In this document: in pieces, positions 39,253 through 47,422 of the stretch
Layout of the letters: each line of letters starts with the position of its first letter
Position numbering within the stretch: position 1 is the first letter of the stretch
Source: Actinoalloteichus hoggarensis
Lineage (GTDB): Bacteria > Actinomycetota > Actinomycetes > Mycobacteriales > Pseudonocardiaceae
Reading direction: 5' to 3'
Length of the DNA stretch: 64,000 nt
Assembly (NCBI RefSeq): GCF_002234535.1
Contig: NZ_CP022521.1
Coordinates: 1,798,001-1,862,000, forward strand
Translations under genes and position numbers: made by a program
The notes under the pieces: generated by a model
Seen by the model: only the letters and a program-made list of their open reading frames with translations
Told to the model about the DNA's origin: nothing
Database searches by the model: none

Positions 39253-39962
39253 TCGTCGGCGGGGTGTCCTGGTCTCACAGGTGTTCGCGGGGCCGGAGCG
39301 GCCTCGCCGTCGGGCTCGGACGTTCCGTCGGTCTCCGGCGGGGCGTCCGAGCCGTGGCGGCGCAGTATCCCCGCCTGCGCCGCCACGAGCACCATCGACG
39401 CCGACTGTTCGGCGAGACGGGCGTCGACGGGCTCTCGCGTGATGAAGAGCCGGTGGTAGAGCGGCGCCACCACCATGCGGGCCACGGCACCCGGATCGGT
39501 GTCTGCCGGAATCTCGCCTCGTGCGATGGCACGAGTGATCACCGGCTCGCAGCGGGCGTGTCGGTCGGCGAAGAAGTCGCGCAGGGCGGCCGCCGCACGC
39601 TCGGAGTGAAACGAGGCGTAGACGAAGGCGTTCGGCGCCGCCGCACGAGTGGGCTCCTCGAAGTAGTCCCGGACCTCGACGGCCAGCGCCGTCAGGTCTC
39701 CGGCGAGGGACCCGGTGTCGGGCGGCTGCCAGTCGTCCTCGCGCGCCAGGGCGAGGACGTCGATGACCAGGCCGTCCACTCCACCCCAGCGCCGGTACAC
39801 GGTCGTCTTGTGCACCCCGGAGCGCTCGGCGACGTTGTCGACGGTGAGGCCTTGATAGCCGTGAGCCGCCAGTTCCGCCAGTGTGGCGTCGCGGACGGCA
39901 CGCCGGGTACGGGCGGTGCGTCCGCCGGGGCGGACGGTGCCGGAGGCACGCTCAGGCTGCAT
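39249..39962 (-). CDS. TetR-family transcriptional regulator
   Basis: This 237-residue regulator has a TetR N-terminal helix-turn-helix (about 20-66): RRAVRDATLAELAAHGYQGLTVDNVAERSGVHKTTVYRRWGG (39765-39905). The ligand domain spans about 80-205. The last 30 residues are a disordered Pro/Glu tail. GGAG precedes the ATG. Its stop overlaps the stop of the convergent PQQ dehydrogenase gene by 3 nt. A palindrome 44 nt upstream is its probable operator. Confidence 0.9.
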   Translation of the reverse strand: MQPERASGTVRPGGRTARTRRAVRDATLAELAAHGYQGLTVDNVAERSGVHKTTVYRRWGGVDGLVIDVLALAREDDWQPPDTGSLAGDLTALAVEVRDYFEEPTRAAAPNAFVYASFHSERAAAALRDFFADRHARCEPVITRAIARGEIPADTDPGAVARMVVAPLYHRLFITREPVDARLAEQSASMVLVAAQAGILRRHGSDAPPETDGTSEPDGEAAPAPRTPVRPGHPADD

Positions 39963-40005
39963 GGGGGCTCCAGTCGCTTTGACTCGGCGGCGGACGACCA
40001 GGTCA

Positions 40006-40033
40006 GGCTAACGCGACGTGGATCGCGTTAACC
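40006..40033. promoter_or_regulatory. Probable TetR operator
   Basis: GGCTAACGCGA, six bases, then TCGCGTTAACC form an inverted repeat with 10 of 11 pairs. It lies 44 nt upstream of the tetR ATG, where it could serve autorepression. Confidence 0.65.
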
Positions 40034-40313
40034 GGCGATCCTCGAAGGCGAGCGCCAGGATCCTCGATGTGCGCACGTCGAAGTCCGTGCGGGCGCGAGC
40101 GCGACGCAAGATCGCCGAACCGGCGTCGTGCGCCACGCAGCGCCCCTCTCCGGATGGCTCCGTGACCGGCGGTGTCCGTCGCCCGCGCCGTCGGGCGGAA
40201 CGGCTCTTGCTGCTCCTCGTCCGGCGGTATGAGGGCGGGCGCCGTCGCGGGTGGTCGCGCGGCGCGTCCACCCGGTCGCCGTCGGTGATCGATGGGCTTG
40301 GGATCATCACGGT
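40034..40313. other. Gap between TetR operator and the ACT protein
   Basis: About 280 nt. An ORF starting at 40018 (+) is Arg/Ser-rich, frames through a different phase than the ACT gene and has no family match; I take the stretch as non-coding. Confidence 0.4.
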
Positions 40314-40715
40314 ATGGAACTGGATGTCCTGGCAGGCGAGTACGCGATATGCAGGCTCGACGCCGCGGAGGCGCTGCCCGACTGGCTCGGCCCGCGGGAC
40401 GGCTCTCGACTGTGCTCCGTCACGTGGGCGGGCACCGAGCTGTCCGTGGTGTGTCCGGTCGAACAGGTTCCCGTCGGAGCGGACGGCCCGGATGTCCGGG
40501 TGACGGCGGGCTGGTTGGCGCTGCGGGTGCGGGGTCCACTCGACTTCAGCCTCATCGGGGTGCTCGCCTCGCTGGTGGAGCCGTTGCGGGAGGCCGGGGT
40601 CAGTGTGCTCTCGGTGTCGACCTTCGAGACCGATTACCTGTTGGTGCCCGCCGCGGACCGGCTCATCGCCCTCACGGCACTGCGGGAGGGCGGCCACAGC
40701 GTCGCCGAGGGCTGA
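40314..40715 (+). CDS. ACT-domain protein
   Basis: This 133-residue protein matches a widespread family of stand-alone ACT proteins (CASTOR-like): ELDVLAGEYAICRLDAAEALPDWL, ELSVVCPVEQVP, VAG-type block RVRGPLDFSLIGVLASLVEPLREAGVSVLSVSTFETDYLLV. ACT domains bind amino acids and regulate enzymes. The effector and partner are unknown. ATG 40314 gives the family-typical start. It stands alone. Confidence 0.8.
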   Translation: MELDVLAGEYAICRLDAAEALPDWLGPRDGSRLCSVTWAGTELSVVCPVEQVPVGADGPDVRVTAGWLALRVRGPLDFSLIGVLASLVEPLREAGVSVLSVSTFETDYLLVPAADRLIALTALREGGHSVAEG

Positions 40716-41032
40716 CATGGCTTCGGCAGGCGCGATGTGGGGGCGGCCGTCCGGCACTCGATCGGGTCGACGTCGACCCGCGAGCGGCCCGCCGGGTCGG
40801 GATGGCGTCGACGGGGCCGCGGCGGCGAGTCGGCTCTCCGAGGCCGTTGCGCGATGCGTCCGCCGACGGCCGGACCGGACGAACTCGCGGCCGGGCCGTC
40901 GGACGACGCCTGCCGTCGGGATCATCCGATTCGAGCACGGCGGCCTCAGCGCGGTACCACGCGCGTCGGCCGGCCCCTCGGCACGCAGGTCGGACTCGCC
41001 CCGACACGACGCCGGTCGGGGCCGGGTTGCGC
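40716..41032. other. Gene-free convergent gap
   Basis: About 315 nt between the ACT gene and gntR. Only unrecognised Arg-rich ORFs are present. Confidence 0.4.
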
Positions 41033-41914
41033 TCAACGCCGATCGGTGCCGCCGCTCGCCAACGTGTCCAGCTCCGCACGAAGTCGGTCTACCAGGTCCC
41101 GCGCACGGTCGAGCGCGGGGGAGGAGGACGGGACGGGAGTGGGAGCGGCGGGCAGCAGATCCGGCGCGGGAGTCAGCCGGAGCCGTTCATCCTGCTCGCT
41201 GAGCTCCACTTCGAAGGCGACCCGGTCGGCGCGATGCCAGGTGGCGAACCATTCCAGCGGCCTGCCGAGTTGATCGGCTCCGCCGCCTTCCAGCAGCAAC
41301 AGCGGCGCGCCCTCCGGCAGCGCGAGCGCCTCCGCCAGCCGGGCGTCGGCGGGGACGGCGCGGACCTGTCGGCGCCCGCTGACCGGACGGATGCCCAGCG
41401 TCGTCTCCAGGACGTGATGCAGCGAGGCATCGGTCAGCATCTCCTCGGTCAGGCCGGGTACTCGCGCCGACGGGAGCCAGGTACGCACATAGGCGACGGG
41501 CTCGGCGCCCACCGAGCGCAGCCGTTCGAGCCGCAACGTATCGGTGGTTCCCAGGTACTCGGCGACCTGTGGTGGCGGATCGGCTGGAACGAGATGGACG
41601 ACGCTGGTGCTCAGCGTCAGGCCGCTCCGGGAGAACTGCTCGAAGAGTCCCGTCGCCCGTTGCACGAGCCTGCGGTGCTCCTGGGGTGAGGCCACCACCG
41701 GAGCCCGTCCCTGTTCCCGGCGGACCAGTCCTTCGCTGACGAGCGCCGCGAGGGCCTGCCGGACGACGCTGCGGGCCACCCCGAACCGGTCACGCAGGGT
41801 CGCCTCGCTGGGCAGCGTCGCGCCGGGCGGCATCTCGTGGTCGCGGATCTCCGAGCGCAGCACGGCGGCCACCTGTGCGTGCAACGGCTGCGGTGCAGTG
41901 CGGTCCACAGGCAT
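41033..41914 (-). CDS. GntR-family regulator (HutC/UTRA type) of the sugar-acid operon
   Basis: This 293-residue regulator has an N-terminal winged helix (about 8-72: LHAQVAAVLRSEI, PGATLPSEATLRDRFGVARSVVRQAL) and a UTRA ligand domain (about 90-240: TSVVHLVPADPPPQVAEYLG ... VYVRTWLP-like YVRTWLPSARVPG). The last 40 residues are a low-complexity tail. TAAACT lies 7 nt before the ATG, so the gene should have its own leaderless transcript. It lies downstream of pdxA in the same direction; the CGTAC-N5-GTACG site upstream of the operon is its likely target. Confidence 0.87.
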   Translation of the reverse strand: MPVDRTAPQPLHAQVAAVLRSEIRDHEMPPGATLPSEATLRDRFGVARSVVRQALAALVSEGLVRREQGRAPVVASPQEHRRLVQRATGLFEQFSRSGLTLSTSVVHLVPADPPPQVAEYLGTTDTLRLERLRSVGAEPVAYVRTWLPSARVPGLTEEMLTDASLHHVLETTLGIRPVSGRRQVRAVPADARLAEALALPEGAPLLLLEGGGADQLGRPLEWFATWHRADRVAFEVELSEQDERLRLTPAPDLLPAAPTPVPSSSPALDRARDLVDRLRAELDTLASGGTDRR

Positions 41915-41921
41915 GCCGGTG

Positions 41922-41927
41922 AGTTTA
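41922..41927 (-). promoter_or_regulatory. -10 hexamer of leaderless gntR gene
   Basis: TAAACT on the minus strand ends 7 nt before the ATG at 41914. Confidence 0.5.
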
Positions 41928-42048
41928 GGAGCCTGGGGCCGAGCCGCTCCTCCCCCTCGGAAGGGGGCGGCGTCCATCGTGGCCGCTTCCCCGTCCACCT
42001 CAGCCACGCCACGCCCCGATCGCGCCGGCTTCACCCGCCGACCTGCGG

Positions 42049-43086
42049 CTATGAGGCCGTGTCCGCATGTGCCGCACTCCGCCGAACATGGCCCCAGCCG
42101 GGAGCGAGTTCGGCTGCCCGGCGCAGCGCCAGCACCAGGCTGGCCTCCCTGGCCTGGCCGGTGCCCGCGATGTCGAACGCCGTGCCGTGATCCACGGAGA
42201 CCCGCACGACCGGCAGACCGACGGTGATGTTGACCCCGTCGTCGCCGTAGACCGCCTTGAACGGCGCGTGTCCTTGATCGTGGTAGCAGACGGCGACGAG
42301 TCGCCACTTTCCTCGGACGGCCGCCGGGAGCAGCGCGTCCGCCGGGAGGGGGCCCACCGCGTTGATCCCCTCGGCGGCGACCTCGGCGATGGCCGGTGCG
42401 AGCACGTCGGCGTCCTCGTCGCCGAACAGCCGATCCTCGCCCGCGTGCGGGTTGAGTCCCGCGACGCCGATCGGCTCCGCGGGCCTGCCCGACGCCGCTC
42501 CGAAGGAGCTCGCCAGCCGCAGCACGGAGGCCACTCGTTCCCTGGTCACGCCCTCGATGGCATCGCGCAACGAGACGTGGGTGGTGAAGTGGAAGACGAA
42601 CAGCTCTCCCGCCGAGAGGACGAGGCTGAAGTCTCGTACTCCGAACTCGTGGGCCAGCAGTTCGGTGTGGCCGGGCCAGCGGTGTCCCGCGGTGTGCATC
42701 GCCGCCTTGTTCAACGGTGCGGTGACGATGCCGTCGACCTCGCCCGCCCGCGCCAGCGCGCAGGCGGCCTGGACGAAGCGGACCGCGCCGTCGCCAGCCT
42801 TGGGATGGACGGCACCGGGCGGCACGTCCGCGAGCGAGTCCCCGACCTGGATCAGCTCGATGGTCCCCGGCTCGTTGCGTGCCTGCCGGGGTGACTCGAT
42901 CAGCCTGACCTTCGAAGGGTCGCCGCCCGCGGCCCGAACTCCTGATCGCATGGCATCGGCGTCTCCGATGACCACCGGGACGCAGACGGCGCGGAGGTCG
43001 GCATGGCCGAGAAGCGCCTTGGCGGTGATCTCCGGGCCGATGCCCGCCACGTCGCCGATGGTGAGTGCGAGAACGGGGCTCGTCAC
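42049..43086 (-). CDS. PdxA-family dehydrogenase, probably four-carbon sugar-acid 4-phosphate dehydrogenase (PdxA2 type)
   Basis: This 345-residue protein belongs to the 4-hydroxythreonine-4-phosphate dehydrogenase family: LTIGDVAGIGPEI, TAPLNKAAMH, metal-binding His residues in PGHTELLAHEF, FTTHVSLR and CYHDQGHAPFK, and the end motif GTAFDIAGTGQA. Because it is coupled to a four-carbon acid sugar kinase, it is more likely the PdxA2 branch, which oxidises D-threonate- or D-erythronate-4-phosphate to feed dihydroxyacetone phosphate, than the vitamin B6 enzyme. GTG 43086 overlaps the kinase stop by 4 nt. Confidence 0.88.
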   Translation of the reverse strand: MTSPVLALTIGDVAGIGPEITAKALLGHADLRAVCVPVVIGDADAMRSGVRAAGGDPSKVRLIESPRQARNEPGTIELIQVGDSLADVPPGAVHPKAGDGAVRFVQAACALARAGEVDGIVTAPLNKAAMHTAGHRWPGHTELLAHEFGVRDFSLVLSAGELFVFHFTTHVSLRDAIEGVTRERVASVLRLASSFGAASGRPAEPIGVAGLNPHAGEDRLFGDEDADVLAPAIAEVAAEGINAVGPLPADALLPAAVRGKWRLVAVCYHDQGHAPFKAVYGDDGVNITVGLPVVRVSVDHGTAFDIAGTGQAREASLVLALRRAAELAPGWGHVRRSAAHADTAS

Positions 43087-44267
43087 TTCGGGCTCCTTCC
43101 TCGAGTGACCGCCTCGACGGCCGACGACAGCACATCCTCGTCGCCGAACCCGCCCGCCTTCGTCACCACGGACAGGCCCTCGGCCCGACCGCCGAGGATG
43201 GTGCCTCGCGGCACGCCGGGGACCACCTCGTCCAACAGCCGGAGCCCGGTGGCGCCGAGCACGTCGAGCACGGCGCGGGCGCCGTCGCCGCCGGTGAGCA
43301 CGAGCCCGCCGACGGGATGACGGTCGATCACCTCGGCCGTGAGTTCGGCGAGGCGGCTCGCGATGATCGTCGCGTCCGTTCCCCCGCCCACGTCGTCCGG
43401 GCTGATCAGCAGCGTCGGGGCGTCCGTCGTGGGGGCGGTCGCGAGGAACCGTTCGCACCAGTGTCGCCACCGGTCGGCGTCGGCGATCACCTCGGCGGAC
43501 GGTTGGAACGCTCGGCCGGGGTGATCCGTCGCGAGCCGGGCCGTCTGCCCGCGGGTGGCAGGGTGCAGTGAGGTGACGACGACCAGGGCGGCGCCCTGTG
43601 TCGGGCGCTTCCACACCCGGGCCAGGTGTCTGCCCAGACCCGCCGAGCCCACCGGTACCACCGTCGGCCCGAGCCGTTCGACAGCGGCGGCCAGCAGCGC
43701 CAGGTCGTCCTCGGTCTCGGCGTCGACGACCACGAGCGGTCCCGCCGTGCGCAGCCGCTCCGCGGCGGCCACGGGGTCGGCGAGCCCGGTCAGGCTGACG
43801 CCGACGCCGCCGAAGAGCCGGGGGAGCAGGCTGTCGCGGACCGAGGTCACCGGGTCCGACCCCGCCGCGGTCTCGGCCACCGGCACGCCGTCGACCAGCA
43901 GGGTGCCCGCTCGTACGACGCGGCCTGCCGCGGGAAAGGCCGGGCACACCACCGCCAGCGCGTCGTGGCCCCATGCGGCGATCGCCGCCGCCGTCTCCTC
44001 GGCGACGGGGCCGCGGACGGTCGAGTCGACTTTCTTGTACAGGTGCTCGACGCCCGCCTTCCGGAGCCGGGTTACCGCGTCCGTGACCAGTCTGGCGGCC
44101 TCGGCGGGCGGGAGGTGGCGGGAGTCGGTGGTCACCGCGATCACCTCGGAGTCGGTGTTCGCCTGCCGGAACTGTAGTTCGGTGTCCCAGCCTGCTCGGG
44201 CGAACTGCACGGCGGTGTCGTTCGCCCCGGTGAGGTCGTCGGCGATGATGGCGATCCTGGCGCTCAT
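43083..44267 (-). CDS. Four-carbon acid sugar kinase (DUF1537 / DtnK-DenK type)
   Basis: This 394-residue kinase phosphorylates sugar acids such as D-threonate or D-erythronate at O4. It has the N-terminal substrate domain IAIIADDLTGANDTAVQFA, KKVDSTVRGPVAEE, CPAFPAAGR, and the C-terminal nucleotide domain with PVGSAGLG, GGLVLTGGDGA, VPGVPRG and VTKAGGFG. The ATG overlaps the permease stop and the stop overlaps pdxA (both 4 nt), so the three are one coupled operon. Exact substrate is unknown. Confidence 0.9.
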   Translation of the reverse strand: MSARIAIIADDLTGANDTAVQFARAGWDTELQFRQANTDSEVIAVTTDSRHLPPAEAARLVTDAVTRLRKAGVEHLYKKVDSTVRGPVAEETAAAIAAWGHDALAVVCPAFPAAGRVVRAGTLLVDGVPVAETAAGSDPVTSVRDSLLPRLFGGVGVSLTGLADPVAAAERLRTAGPLVVVDAETEDDLALLAAAVERLGPTVVPVGSAGLGRHLARVWKRPTQGAALVVVTSLHPATRGQTARLATDHPGRAFQPSAEVIADADRWRHWCERFLATAPTTDAPTLLISPDDVGGGTDATIIASRLAELTAEVIDRHPVGGLVLTGGDGARAVLDVLGATGLRLLDEVVPGVPRGTILGGRAEGLSVVTKAGGFGDEDVLSSAVEAVTRGRSPK

Positions 44268-45262
44268 GCGGGGGACTCCGTTTCGGGCAGGGTCTGCTGA
44301 AGTGCTCCGTTGCGCCGGAGGACCCAGGAGGCGAACAGCGGGGCGGTGATGGCGGTGATCAACACGCAGGTCGCCACCTGCGCGGTCGCGGTCCCGACGA
44401 ACTCGGCGAAGCGCGGGTCCGCGGCGGCGACCACCGCCGGAGTGGCGATCGCGTTGCCCGCGGTCGTGCCCGCCGCGAAGCCGAGGCCGCTCCGGCTGCC
44501 CCTGCGTAGGAGGAATCGATAGCCGAGGTAGACCAGTCCGCCGGTGATCGGCGTGACGAGGAGACCGAGGACCAGGCCGCTGAGGCCGCCGCTGACGATC
44601 GAGCCGAGGTCGATGGCGGTCCCGAGGGCGAAGGCGAAGAAGGGGATGACGATGTTGGGCACGGGGCGCAGGACCTCGCGCCACTGCGCGTCCAGATTGC
44701 CGACGATCACGCCGAGGACGAAGGGCACCAGCGCCGCGACGAGGGCGACGACGGGGATGTCGCCGAGCCCCGACGCGCCGAGGAACAGCAGGGTGAGGAA
44801 GGGACCGTCGTTGATCGCGCTGGCCATGTAGGCGCCGCGATCGCGCTCGTCGCCGTACTGCCCGGAGAAGGCCAGCCACAGTCCGCCGTTGCTGTTGTCC
44901 AGCGCGGCCAGCAGGGCGAGGATCGAGACGCCGAGGACGCCCTCGATGCCGACGAGACCGCCGAGTGTCACCACGAGCAGTGCGGGGATCAGGCTCTTCG
45001 TGAGCAGAAGTGTGCCCGCCGTGGCCAGGACGGGGCCGCCGGTGCGGCCGGTGACCTGCGTGCCGGTGACGAAGATCAGCAGTGCGATGAGCGGCATCGC
45101 GCTGTCCTTGAACAGCGCCGTGGTGAACCCGCCGATCTCCAGGGCGCCGGGTGCGAAGGTGCCCAGCAGTGAACCGAGGACCAGCGGAATCAGCATCAGC
45201 CCGCCGGGGATGCGGGTCATGGTCCCGAACAGGGGGACCACGGAGCGAAGTCGCTCGCTCAT
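44264..45262 (-). CDS. 2-keto-3-deoxygluconate-type permease
   Basis: This 332-residue transporter has about 10 TM helices and belongs to the KdgT family: GGLMLIPLVLGSLLGTFAP near the start, ALDNSNGGLWLA, INDGPFLTLLFLGASG, PFFAFALGTAIDL and AGTTAGNAIATPAVVA. In this operon it likely imports the sugar acid used by the kinase and dehydrogenase. GGAAGG precedes the ATG. Its promoter region carries the candidate GntR operator. Confidence 0.88.
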   Translation of the reverse strand: MSERLRSVVPLFGTMTRIPGGLMLIPLVLGSLLGTFAPGALEIGGFTTALFKDSAMPLIALLIFVTGTQVTGRTGGPVLATAGTLLLTKSLIPALLVVTLGGLVGIEGVLGVSILALLAALDNSNGGLWLAFSGQYGDERDRGAYMASAINDGPFLTLLFLGASGLGDIPVVALVAALVPFVLGVIVGNLDAQWREVLRPVPNIVIPFFAFALGTAIDLGSIVSGGLSGLVLGLLVTPITGGLVYLGYRFLLRRGSRSGLGFAAGTTAGNAIATPAVVAAADPRFAEFVGTATAQVATCVLITAITAPLFASWVLRRNGALQQTLPETESPA

Positions 45263-45320
45263 GGTCGTCCTTCCGACACGTCGGTGACGTGGCTGGTCCT
45301 CTCGCAGCGCAGCAACGTCG

Positions 45321-45341
45321 GTACGTACAAGTGGTACGGAC
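45321..45341. promoter_or_regulatory. Candidate GntR operator of the sugar-acid operon
   Basis: GTACGTAC, five bases, then GTACGGAC form an inverted repeat with 7 of 8 pairs and a CGTAC-N5-GTACG core. It lies 59 nt upstream of the permease ATG and fits the GT/AC-rich sites of HutC-type GntR regulators. Confidence 0.55.
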
Positions 45342-45394
45342 AATGTGCCACAGGTCGGCTGATCAGGGAAGCACGACCTCGTCGACCGCGCCGC

Positions 45395-45423
45395 TTGACA
45401 CCGATCCCACCTCCGGCAAGGGT
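45395..45423 (+). promoter_or_regulatory. Possible promoter of the CocE/S15 gene
   Basis: TTGACA, a 17-nt spacer and AAGGGT. The -35 is perfect and the -10 weak; transcription would begin near 45430. Confidence 0.45.
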
Positions 45424-45439
45424 GATCACAGTCCGTTCG

Positions 45440-47320
45440 GTGTCCGAATCTGCACGGGGAGTTGCCTTGCGACGTGCCCGAGGTGTCCTGCTCGCCGCCG
45501 CCCTCACGCTGCCCGTCCTCGCGGTCCCCGCGTTGGCCGCGCCCGCGCTCGGCGAACAGGATCACGACGTGACCGCCACGCCCTCGCTGGACTTCGAGGG
45601 CGGCGCGTCTCAGCCGGTACTCGATCCGACCGCGGTGATTCGCGAAAGCCTGTACGTCCAGGCTCCCGTGGACAGCGACGGCGACGGTCGCGATGACGAG
45701 GTCTACGTCGAGGTCGTGCGTCCAGACGTCACCGAAGACGGGCTCCGCCTGCCGGTCGTCTACTTCGTGAGTCCCTACTTCTCGGGCGGCAACCCGCTGG
45801 AGTTCCACGACGTCGACGTCGAACTGCATGTGCCGGGGCAGCCCGCGGTCACCGCGGCGGCCACCTCGGCCGCGCGTGACGCAGCGGCCGGGCAGACCGC
45901 CGCGCGGCCCGCGATCACCTCGGCGTACGAGTCGTTCCTCCTCGCCAGGGGATACGCGGTCGTCTACGCGGAGTCGCTGGGCACCGGGCTGTCGACCGGC
46001 TGCCCCACCACCGGCGGCGAGAACGAGACCATCGGGGCCCGCTCGGTGGTCGACTGGCTCAACGGCCGCGCCCCGGGCCGGGACGCCGCGGGCGAGCCGG
46101 TCGACGCCGGATGGACTACGGGACACGTCGGGATGATGGGCGTCTCCTACAACGGCACCCTCCCCAACGCCGTGGCGGCGACGGGCGTCGAGGGCTTGGA
46201 GGTCGTCGTCCCCATCGGGGCCATCTCCAGCTGGTACGACTACTACCGTGCCGACGGCGCCGTAGTCGCGCCCGGCGGATACCAGGGGGAAGACGCCGAC
46301 GTCCTCGCCGAGTACGTCCACACCAGGGCCGACCGCGAGGTCTGCGCCCCCGTCATCGACGCGCTGACCGAGCAGCAGGACCGGGTCACCGGCGACTACA
46401 ACCGGTTCTGGGATGAGCGCAACTACCTGAACGACGCCGACCGGGTGCAGGCCGCCGTCCTGGCCGTGCACGGGCTGGCCGACTGGAACGTCAAGACCGG
46501 GCAGGTGGCCCAGTGGTACGACGCCTTGGCCCAGCACGACGTGCCCCGCGCCATCTGGCTGCACCAGGCAGGCCATGTAGACCCACTGTCGGTCCGGCGC
46601 GAGGAATGGCTCGACACGCTCAACAGGTGGTTCACCAACTACCTGCATCGTGTGGACAACGGCGTGGCGCAGGAGCCGAGGGCCACGGTCCAGCGTGAGG
46701 ACGGTTCCTGGACCGTCGAGGCCGACTGGCCTGCCCCCGGAACCTCGGACGCCTCGTTGTGGCCGTGGCCCGGCGGTGCGGCCGAAGGCGCCCTCGACCC
46801 GTCCTACGCGGTGCCCGGCAGCGCGACCGTCGAGCGGTTCTTCGACGACGCCACCAAGTCGGCGCAGTCCCTCGTCGACTCCCCGCGGTCCGGGAACCGG
46901 CTGGCGTACTACACGCCCCCCGCCACCGAGGACGTACGCCTGAGCGGCACACCCCGGGTCGACTTCGCCGTCTCCTTCACCCGTCCGGCCGCGAACCTCT
47001 CGGCGTTGCTGGTGGACCGTGCGCCCGACGGCGACACCCGGATCATCACCCGTGGTTGGACGGATCCGCAGAACCGGGACGCCGTCGACCGGACGAGCCC
47101 GATCGTGCCCGGCGAGACCTATCGGGTCGAACTGGCGATGCAGGCGCAGGATTACGTGCTGCCCGCCGGACACGAGCTGGGTCTCGTGCTGCTCTCCAGC
47201 GATCGTGACTTCACCCTGCGGCCCGCGCCCGGCGCGGGGCTGGCGGTCGAGCTGGGGCGGACCCGCCTGATCCTGCCCACGGTCGGCGGGCGTAGCACAC
47301 TGACCCAGGCCTTCGGTTGA
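45440..47320 (+). CDS. Secreted Xaa-Pro dipeptidyl-peptidase-like hydrolase (S15/CocE family)
   Basis: This 626-residue alpha/beta hydrolase has a Sec signal (LRRARGVLLAAALTLPVLAV, cleavage after ALA). The catalytic domain shows nucleophile Ser236 in GVSYNGT, VHGLADWNVK with the acid, and the His in LHQAGHVDP. The C-terminal beta-sandwich (XPP domain, about 440-620) is typical of PepX/CocE. It releases Xaa-Pro dipeptides or cleaves esters outside the cell. GTG 45440 lies after the promoter; TTG 45467 after GGGGAG is an attractive alternative that leaves the signal peptide intact. It is divergent from the permease operon. Confidence 0.88.
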   Translation: MSESARGVALRRARGVLLAAALTLPVLAVPALAAPALGEQDHDVTATPSLDFEGGASQPVLDPTAVIRESLYVQAPVDSDGDGRDDEVYVEVVRPDVTEDGLRLPVVYFVSPYFSGGNPLEFHDVDVELHVPGQPAVTAAATSAARDAAAGQTAARPAITSAYESFLLARGYAVVYAESLGTGLSTGCPTTGGENETIGARSVVDWLNGRAPGRDAAGEPVDAGWTTGHVGMMGVSYNGTLPNAVAATGVEGLEVVVPIGAISSWYDYYRADGAVVAPGGYQGEDADVLAEYVHTRADREVCAPVIDALTEQQDRVTGDYNRFWDERNYLNDADRVQAAVLAVHGLADWNVKTGQVAQWYDALAQHDVPRAIWLHQAGHVDPLSVRREEWLDTLNRWFTNYLHRVDNGVAQEPRATVQREDGSWTVEADWPAPGTSDASLWPWPGGAAEGALDPSYAVPGSATVERFFDDATKSAQSLVDSPRSGNRLAYYTPPATEDVRLSGTPRVDFAVSFTRPAANLSALLVDRAPDGDTRIITRGWTDPQNRDAVDRTSPIVPGETYRVELAMQAQDYVLPAGHELGLVLLSSDRDFTLRPAPGAGLAVELGRTRLILPTVGGRSTLTQAFG

Positions 47321-47422
47321 TGATCACCCGTTCGGGAGCCGGGTTGTCCACATAGTCGAGTTGTCCACAGGGGAGCCGTCGACGACGGGCGCCGGGCAGA
47401 GCTGATCACGCATGGTCATGCC

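Noticed and set aside
44264-47173. 969-codon minus-strand ORF spanning the CocE gene
   Set aside because: Only its last 332 codons (the permease) are real; the rest is antisense to the CocE/S15 gene, which has catalytic motifs.
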